Source: CBDFGQ01 sp965247295 (GTDB lineage Bacteria > Chloroflexota > Dehalococcoidia > Lucifugimonadales > JAGWBF01). Taken from it: a stretch of DNA of 64,000 nucleotides. Below are positions 59,273 through 64,000 of this stretch, piece by piece; the stretch's first letter is position 1, and each line of letters opens with the position of its first letter. Location: NCBI GenBank assembly GCA_965247295.1, contig CBDFGQ010000005.1:62001-126000 (forward strand). Direction: 5' to 3'. The notes below the pieces were generated by a model, which saw only the letters and a program-made list of their open reading frames with translations, was not told the origin of the DNA and ran no database searches. Position numbers and translations under genes: made by a program.

Positions 59273-62200
59273 ATGGACTGGCATAAGCTGAGCGGCCGCT
59301 ACAGCATTCAGGCCCCCGGCGTGCTGCTGGCCCTCATCCTCTTGGTGGCCCTGGGGCTGCGTCTTTATGGGATAAACTGGGACGAGGGCCACGGCTTCCA
59401 CCCGGACGAGCGGTCCATCTACATGCGGGCCGACTGCATGTTCCGCGTCCTCACAGAAGCCCCGCGCTACGCCGACTGTATCGCAGACCACCCCGAGACT
59501 GAACCCGGCTTCCCCGGCCCCCTCACCTTTCTCGACGCCGACAAAAGCCCCCTCAACCCCCATTGGTTTCCGCTGGGAAGCGTCCTAATCTACATCATCG
59601 TCGCCGTCCGCCTCGTCTTCCAACCCCTGGTCGACCTGGGCTCCCTATCGGAAATGAGCTACATCGGCAGGAGCGTTACGGCCTTGGCCGACGTGGGCAC
59701 GGTGCTCATGGTCTACCTGCTGGGCAGGCGCGTGTACGGTAGGCGGGTTGGACTGCTGGCGGCGGCCCTGGTGTCCCTGGCCGTAGTGCACATCCAGAAC
59801 AGTCACTTCTACCGGCCGGAGCCCATACTGATATTCTTTGTGCTGGCCTCCTTCTGGTTCATGCTCCAGGTCATGGAGCGTCGCCGACTTAGGGACTCCC
59901 TACTCCTGGGCCTTTTCGTCGGGCTGGCCCTGGCGCCCAAGGCAAGCGTGCTGCCCCTCCTCTTGCCCCTGGCGCTGACCTCCGGCTTTCGCCTGTTCAC
60001 CACCACTGACTGGAGGTGGGAGGTCCCCTCGTCCGCGCAGCTAAAGACCACTGCCCGTCATGCCCTGTTGGCGGGGGCGGTGGCCGTGGGCGTATTTGTC
60101 GTCATCACTCCCTACGCACTGTTGGACGTCGTGGAGTTCGTGGGCCAGAACGGCTGGCAGGCGGGAATGGCGCGTACGGCGGGGACGGTCCCGTTCACGG
60201 TGCAGTATATCGGGACAACGCCTTTCCTCTACGAGCTGAGGCAGACTTCTCTTTGGGCCCTTGGGCTTCCCCTGGGCATCGCGGCCTGGGGCGGCCTGCT
60301 ATTCACCGTGCTCAAGGTGTCGCCTCTGAGGACCGCCGCCCGTAGCGGACTCAAGAGAGGCCCAACCAACAGGGCCGAGCTGCTCTTCCTGGCCTGGGTA
60401 GTGCCCAACTTCCTCTTGCTCGCCAGCTTCGAGGTCAAGTTCATGCGCTACATCTTCCCCCTGATACCCTTCCTTATACTCATGGGCTCCGCCTGGCTAT
60501 TCTGGCTGCAGTACCGGGCCAGGGAGTTATCCCACTTTCTGCGTGCCACGGGACATGGCTGGCTGAGGCGCGGCGCCCATCTGGCCGGTTATGCGCCCCA
60601 CGGCGTGTCGGCGGTCATCGCATTTGTGGTGCTGGCCACCGCAATTTACGCCCTCGCCTTTGAGCGCATATACTCCCGGCCCCATACCGCTGTGCAGGCA
60701 TCCCGCTGGATAAACGAGAACGTCCCCCCAAACTCCACCATCGTCGCCGACAACCACTGGGACGAGGGGATCAGGGGGCTCCACAGGTACAGTGTCCCGC
60801 AGATACCCATTTATGAGAGAGATACGGTCACTAAGATGGGCAACATCGCCACGCTGCTCTCCCAGGGCGATTACCTGGTGTTCTACAGTAATCGCACCTA
60901 CGGCAGCGTGGGACGCCTCCCCGAGCGTTACCCAATGAGTTCGCGATACTACCAAAGTCTATTTGCGGGAGAGCTGGGCTACGAGCTGGAGGTGGCGTTC
61001 ACCTCCTATCCGCAGTTCCTGGGCATTGCGTTCGTTGACGATACCTTTACCCGGGCGAGACTGCCCGAGCCCGAAGCATTGGCACGCTTCAGGCCGGCGC
61101 CCCTGACCCTGAACCTGGGCTATGCCGACGAAAACGTCATTGACTACGATCACCCCAAGGTACTTCTGTTCAGAAACGTGGAGGGCCTGTCCAGGTCCGA
61201 TCTAAACGACATCCTGACGAGGGCGCCCCTGCAGCCTGATCCGGAGCTGGGTCTGATGCTGAGTGCCGAAGACAAGGCCACCCAGCGCCAGGGCGGCACC
61301 TGGTCCCAGATCGTAAGCCGGGATAGCTGGACCAACGACGTCCCGGTCCTGGCGTGGCTGCTGCTGGTGGAGCTGATCTACGTGGCTGCCCTGCCCCTCG
61401 CCATGTTCCTCTTCCGTCCTCTGCCCGACCGAGGGATAGTCTTCGCCAAGCTGCTGGGAATACTGGGCGTCAGCTACGTGGCCTGGATGCTGGCCAGCGT
61501 CGGGTGGCTGGGGTTCTCGCGGGCCTCCGTACTGGCCGGGATATTGGCGGTGGCCCTCCTCTCTGGCATCGTCCTGCTGGCCAGATGGAGAGAGTGCAAG
61601 GAGTTCCTGGTCAGGAACTGGCGCCTGCTCGCCATAGGGGAGGTGATTTTCCTGGCGGCTTTCCTTGCCTTCGTGGCGATACGGATGGCCAACCCGGACC
61701 TGTGGCATGCCTACAGGGGTGGGGAAAAGCCCATGGACTTCGCCTACCTCAACGCCGTCCTCCGCTCCACCGCCCTACCTCCCTACGACCCCTGGTACGC
61801 CGGCGGCTACCTTAACTACTACTACTGGGGCCAGTTCATCGTCGCCACGCTGGTCAAGGGGACGGGCATCATCCCGTCGGTGGCCTACAATCTGGCGGTC
61901 CCGCTCCTCTTCGCCCTGACGGTGACGGGAGCCTACTCATTGGTGTACAACGTCACGGCGGGACTGCGCCGCATTAGAGGAGTCGCAGGAGTCGCGCCCG
62001 CGACCTCCGGCCAGGGTGCGTTCGAGGAGCCCTACGCTGGACCCAACGAAGGCGTGGCGAGAGCATCCAGCGACCCTCCAGACCCTCGACGTTGGAAATG
62101 GTGGGCACGAGGAGTCGCCTGGGGGCCGGTCGCGGCCGGCCTACTGGCCGGGTTACTCGTGGCGGTCATGGGAAACCTGGACAATCTGGCGCAGGTGGTC

Positions 62201-63952
62201 AGGGGAGGATGGGGCCGCCTGTTCAGAGGTGAGAGCTTCCCCTCTCTAGACATCATATCCGATTTCTGGAGAGGCAGCAGGATGCTGCCCCAGATGGAGG
62301 ACGTTTCCCCCTCCGCCCTGACTTTTTGGCTGCCAGAGAAGGTAGGCTCCGCTCCCGACATCGGCCACCATATAACCGAGTTCCCATACTTCAGCTTCCT
62401 CTTCGCGGACCTCCACGCCCACATGATAGCCATCCCATTCACACTGCTGGCGGCTGGGCTTGCCTTTAGCCTGCTTGTAGGACTGGCGAAGGGCAGGAGA
62501 AGCTGGCTCGCGCCCGCTGCAATCGCCCTGGCGGTGTCGGTGGGCGCCCTGTGGGCAATCAACTCCTGGGACTACCCCACGTACGTCCTCTTAGCCGTCG
62601 TGCTTATAGGCGTTGGAGCATTCCTCAGGCCGGGCAAGCTATCCGAGAGGCTGGGCCTGTTCACAGTGCTGACCGTGGGAACCGTGCTACTCAGTATCGT
62701 ACTCTTTCTGCCCTTCCACGCGAATTATCACCCCTACCCCACCGGTCTGGACGTGAGCAAGTGGAGAACGCCCTTACTCAACTACATGGGAATACATGGC
62801 CTATTTTTCTTTCTGCTGGTGAGTTTCCTAATCGTTCGTTGGGCCCAGGGATGGCGGGGCGGGTTTTCCTTGCGGCGGCTTTGGGGCCTGCTGCTGGCGC
62901 CCCTACAGCCCGCCCTCGGCATGCATGGCACTCCCAGTTTTCAGGCCGCGCCGGCGCCCGCCTGGACCTGGAAGGCAACGTTGCGCCGGGTAAGAGAGGC
63001 GTCCTGGACGGGAGTAGCCGTGGCCGTGAGCGTGTTCGTGGTCATCTACCTGGCCGCCGCAGGGTACTGGACGGCGGCCCTCCTGACCGCGTTGCTGGCG
63101 TTCACCCTGTGGGCAGCCCGAAGCGCCCTCTCCGAGATAGGAGAGGGGGCTGTCTTCTCCGCCCTGCCCCTGGTGATGTTGGCCCTGGCGCTGCTCATCG
63201 GCATAGGGGTAGAGTTCGTGCGGGTGGAGGACGACATCGGCAGGATGAACACGCTCTTCAAGTACTACCTGAACGCTTGGGTGCTCTTCGGTGTGGCCTC
63301 GGGCTACCTTTTGTGGTACCTGGCATCTAAGGGCGCCTTCAGGATACGGGGGATGTCCCCTGTCCGAGGGGTATGGCTGGCCATGCTGGTTATCCTCATC
63401 GGTGCCAACTTTCTCTATCCCGTACTCGGCACCAGGTCCAGGCTGGCCGACAGGTTCAACACTCAGACCATGACGCTGGACGGTGCGGACTACATGAGGA
63501 CGGCGACGTACTCCAAGGAGGGTCCGGACATCGAGCTGCGGTGGGACTACGAGGCCATAACATGGCTCCAGGACAACGTGCAGGGCTCGCCGGTGGTCCT
63601 AGAGGCCCACAATACCCAGTACCGATGGAGCTCTCGAATAGCCGACTACACGGGGCTCCCCACGGTCCTGGGGTGGCCCTGGCACCAGATCCAGCAGCGA
63701 ATGAAGTACAACTACGCCGTACGGGAGCGAACCAGGGACGTAGAGGAGATGTATTCCACGACCGACGTGAAGCGCGGGCTCGAGCTGCTCAGGCGGTACG
63801 AGGTGGAGTACGTGGTGGTGGGGCAGCTGGAGCAGGCCTACTACCCGGCCCAGGGGCTTCAAAAGTTCGACGACATGGCCCGGCAAGGGCTGGCCGAGGT
63901 AGTGTACCAGAATGACGGGACCAAGATATACCAGGCCCTGTGGTATAATTAG
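59273..63952 (+). CDS. Giant membrane protein: glycosyltransferase-like half plus DUF2298
   Basis: A 1559-residue, many-span protein. Residues about 15-500 look like a GT-C/ArnT-PMT glycosyltransferase: LALILLVALGLRLYGINWDE, with the early loop Asp-Glu (GINWDEGHGFHPDERSIYM), then many spans. The second half, from about residue 810, is DUF2298 (Chlor_Arch_YYY): PLPPYDPWYAGGYLNYYYWG-type motif (LPPYDPWYAGGYLNYYYWGQ), HITEFPYFSFLFADLHAHMI and NSWDYPTYVLLAV, with a final soluble part. It probably builds or transfers sugar on a lipid carrier. GAGG precedes the ATG. The two-module fusion is normal in Chloroflexota. Confidence 0.85.
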   Translation: MDWHKLSGRYSIQAPGVLLALILLVALGLRLYGINWDEGHGFHPDERSIYMRADCMFRVLTEAPRYADCIADHPETEPGFPGPLTFLDADKSPLNPHWFPLGSVLIYIIVAVRLVFQPLVDLGSLSEMSYIGRSVTALADVGTVLMVYLLGRRVYGRRVGLLAAALVSLAVVHIQNSHFYRPEPILIFFVLASFWFMLQVMERRRLRDSLLLGLFVGLALAPKASVLPLLLPLALTSGFRLFTTTDWRWEVPSSAQLKTTARHALLAGAVAVGVFVVITPYALLDVVEFVGQNGWQAGMARTAGTVPFTVQYIGTTPFLYELRQTSLWALGLPLGIAAWGGLLFTVLKVSPLRTAARSGLKRGPTNRAELLFLAWVVPNFLLLASFEVKFMRYIFPLIPFLILMGSAWLFWLQYRARELSHFLRATGHGWLRRGAHLAGYAPHGVSAVIAFVVLATAIYALAFERIYSRPHTAVQASRWINENVPPNSTIVADNHWDEGIRGLHRYSVPQIPIYERDTVTKMGNIATLLSQGDYLVFYSNRTYGSVGRLPERYPMSSRYYQSLFAGELGYELEVAFTSYPQFLGIAFVDDTFTRARLPEPEALARFRPAPLTLNLGYADENVIDYDHPKVLLFRNVEGLSRSDLNDILTRAPLQPDPELGLMLSAEDKATQRQGGTWSQIVSRDSWTNDVPVLAWLLLVELIYVAALPLAMFLFRPLPDRGIVFAKLLGILGVSYVAWMLASVGWLGFSRASVLAGILAVALLSGIVLLARWRECKEFLVRNWRLLAIGEVIFLAAFLAFVAIRMANPDLWHAYRGGEKPMDFAYLNAVLRSTALPPYDPWYAGGYLNYYYWGQFIVATLVKGTGIIPSVAYNLAVPLLFALTVTGAYSLVYNVTAGLRRIRGVAGVAPATSGQGAFEEPYAGPNEGVARASSDPPDPRRWKWWARGVAWGPVAAGLLAGLLVAVMGNLDNLAQVVRGGWGRLFRGESFPSLDIISDFWRGSRMLPQMEDVSPSALTFWLPEKVGSAPDIGHHITEFPYFSFLFADLHAHMIAIPFTLLAAGLAFSLLVGLAKGRRSWLAPAAIALAVSVGALWAINSWDYPTYVLLAVVLIGVGAFLRPGKLSERLGLFTVLTVGTVLLSIVLFLPFHANYHPYPTGLDVSKWRTPLLNYMGIHGLFFFLLVSFLIVRWAQGWRGGFSLRRLWGLLLAPLQPALGMHGTPSFQAAPAPAWTWKATLRRVREASWTGVAVAVSVFVVIYLAAAGYWTAALLTALLAFTLWAARSALSEIGEGAVFSALPLVMLALALLIGIGVEFVRVEDDIGRMNTLFKYYLNAWVLFGVASGYLLWYLASKGAFRIRGMSPVRGVWLAMLVILIGANFLYPVLGTRSRLADRFNTQTMTLDGADYMRTATYSKEGPDIELRWDYEAITWLQDNVQGSPVVLEAHNTQYRWSSRIADYTGLPTVLGWPWHQIQQRMKYNYAVRERTRDVEEMYSTTDVKRGLELLRRYEVEYVVVGQLEQAYYPAQGLQKFDDMARQGLAEVVYQNDGTKIYQALWYN

Positions 63953-64000
63953 CCCGCCCCACGACCTACTACGCTACCTCCCCTAGAACCCTGAAACCAA

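Overview
The window reads as a chromosomal segment of a Chloroflexota bacterium, most likely of the Dehalococcoidia/SAR202 side. This is an inference, resting on an eleven-subunit complex I without NuoE/F/G at the locus, a giant membrane protein ending in a DUF2298 (Chlor_Arch_YYY) domain, several F420/FMN-type luciferase-like (LLM) oxidoreductases, a PAC2-family protein, and a methylmalonyl-CoA mutase split into two subunits. The DNA is GC-rich and densely coded. TGA, TAG and TAA are all used as normal stops. I found no tRNA, rRNA, CRISPR array, transposase or integrase.

Layout. 1-6624 (minus) is one run of genes: methylmalonyl-CoA mutase large subunit, acyl-CoA dehydrogenase, methylmalonyl-CoA epimerase and the B12-binding mutase subunit, then DUF177, L32, FabD, NusB and acyl carrier protein (cut by the window edge). 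6828-11010 (plus) holds a ferritin-like diiron protein, two single-cysteine OsmC proteins, a MetE-like methyltransferase and an EthD protein. 11120-20937 (minus) is the classic translation/envelope/isoprenoid cluster rpsB-tsf-pyrH-frr-uppS-cdsA-dxr-rseP-ispG-proS, with a good promoter and a structured leader in front of rpsB.

21140-31000 is accessory in character: two LLM oxidoreductases, dCTP deaminase and TenA, then three successive broken genes (a GYD protein with an in-frame TGA, a secreted protein with a one-base frameshift, and a three-domain Thr-Pro-rich lipoprotein cut by an amber codon). These are followed by an unfamiliar cassette: zinc ribbon, RuvC-like protein with a degenerate active site, DUF3467-like protein, unknown protein, and a second zinc ribbon joined to a helix-turn-helix. 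31209-41613 is a mixed metabolic stretch (DUF1326, asparaginase, metallo-beta-lactamase hydrolase, nitroreductase, LLM, PAC2, polysaccharide deacetylase, IspH, tandem threonine synthases). It is followed by a frameshifted glutamate-1-semialdehyde aminotransferase-like gene at 41745-43063.

43326-55257 (plus) is the nuoABCDHIJKLMN operon. It is interrupted by three genes that do not belong to complex I (a HicB-like small protein, a low-GC one-helix membrane protein and a SAM methyltransferase) and carries palindromic repeats in its leader and at the K/L and M/N junctions. The window ends with a SLOG-family protein, enolase, GAPDH, 3-methyladenine glycosylase I and the 1559-residue membrane protein.

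The features most deserving a second look are the broken-gene cluster with a new two-cysteine repeat domain, the zinc-ribbon/RuvC-like cassette, the guest genes and repeats in the nuo operon, and palindromic repeats that have become protein-coding inside nuoN and an LLM gene. Four coding disruptions in one window mean that sequencing error must be excluded before biology is invoked.
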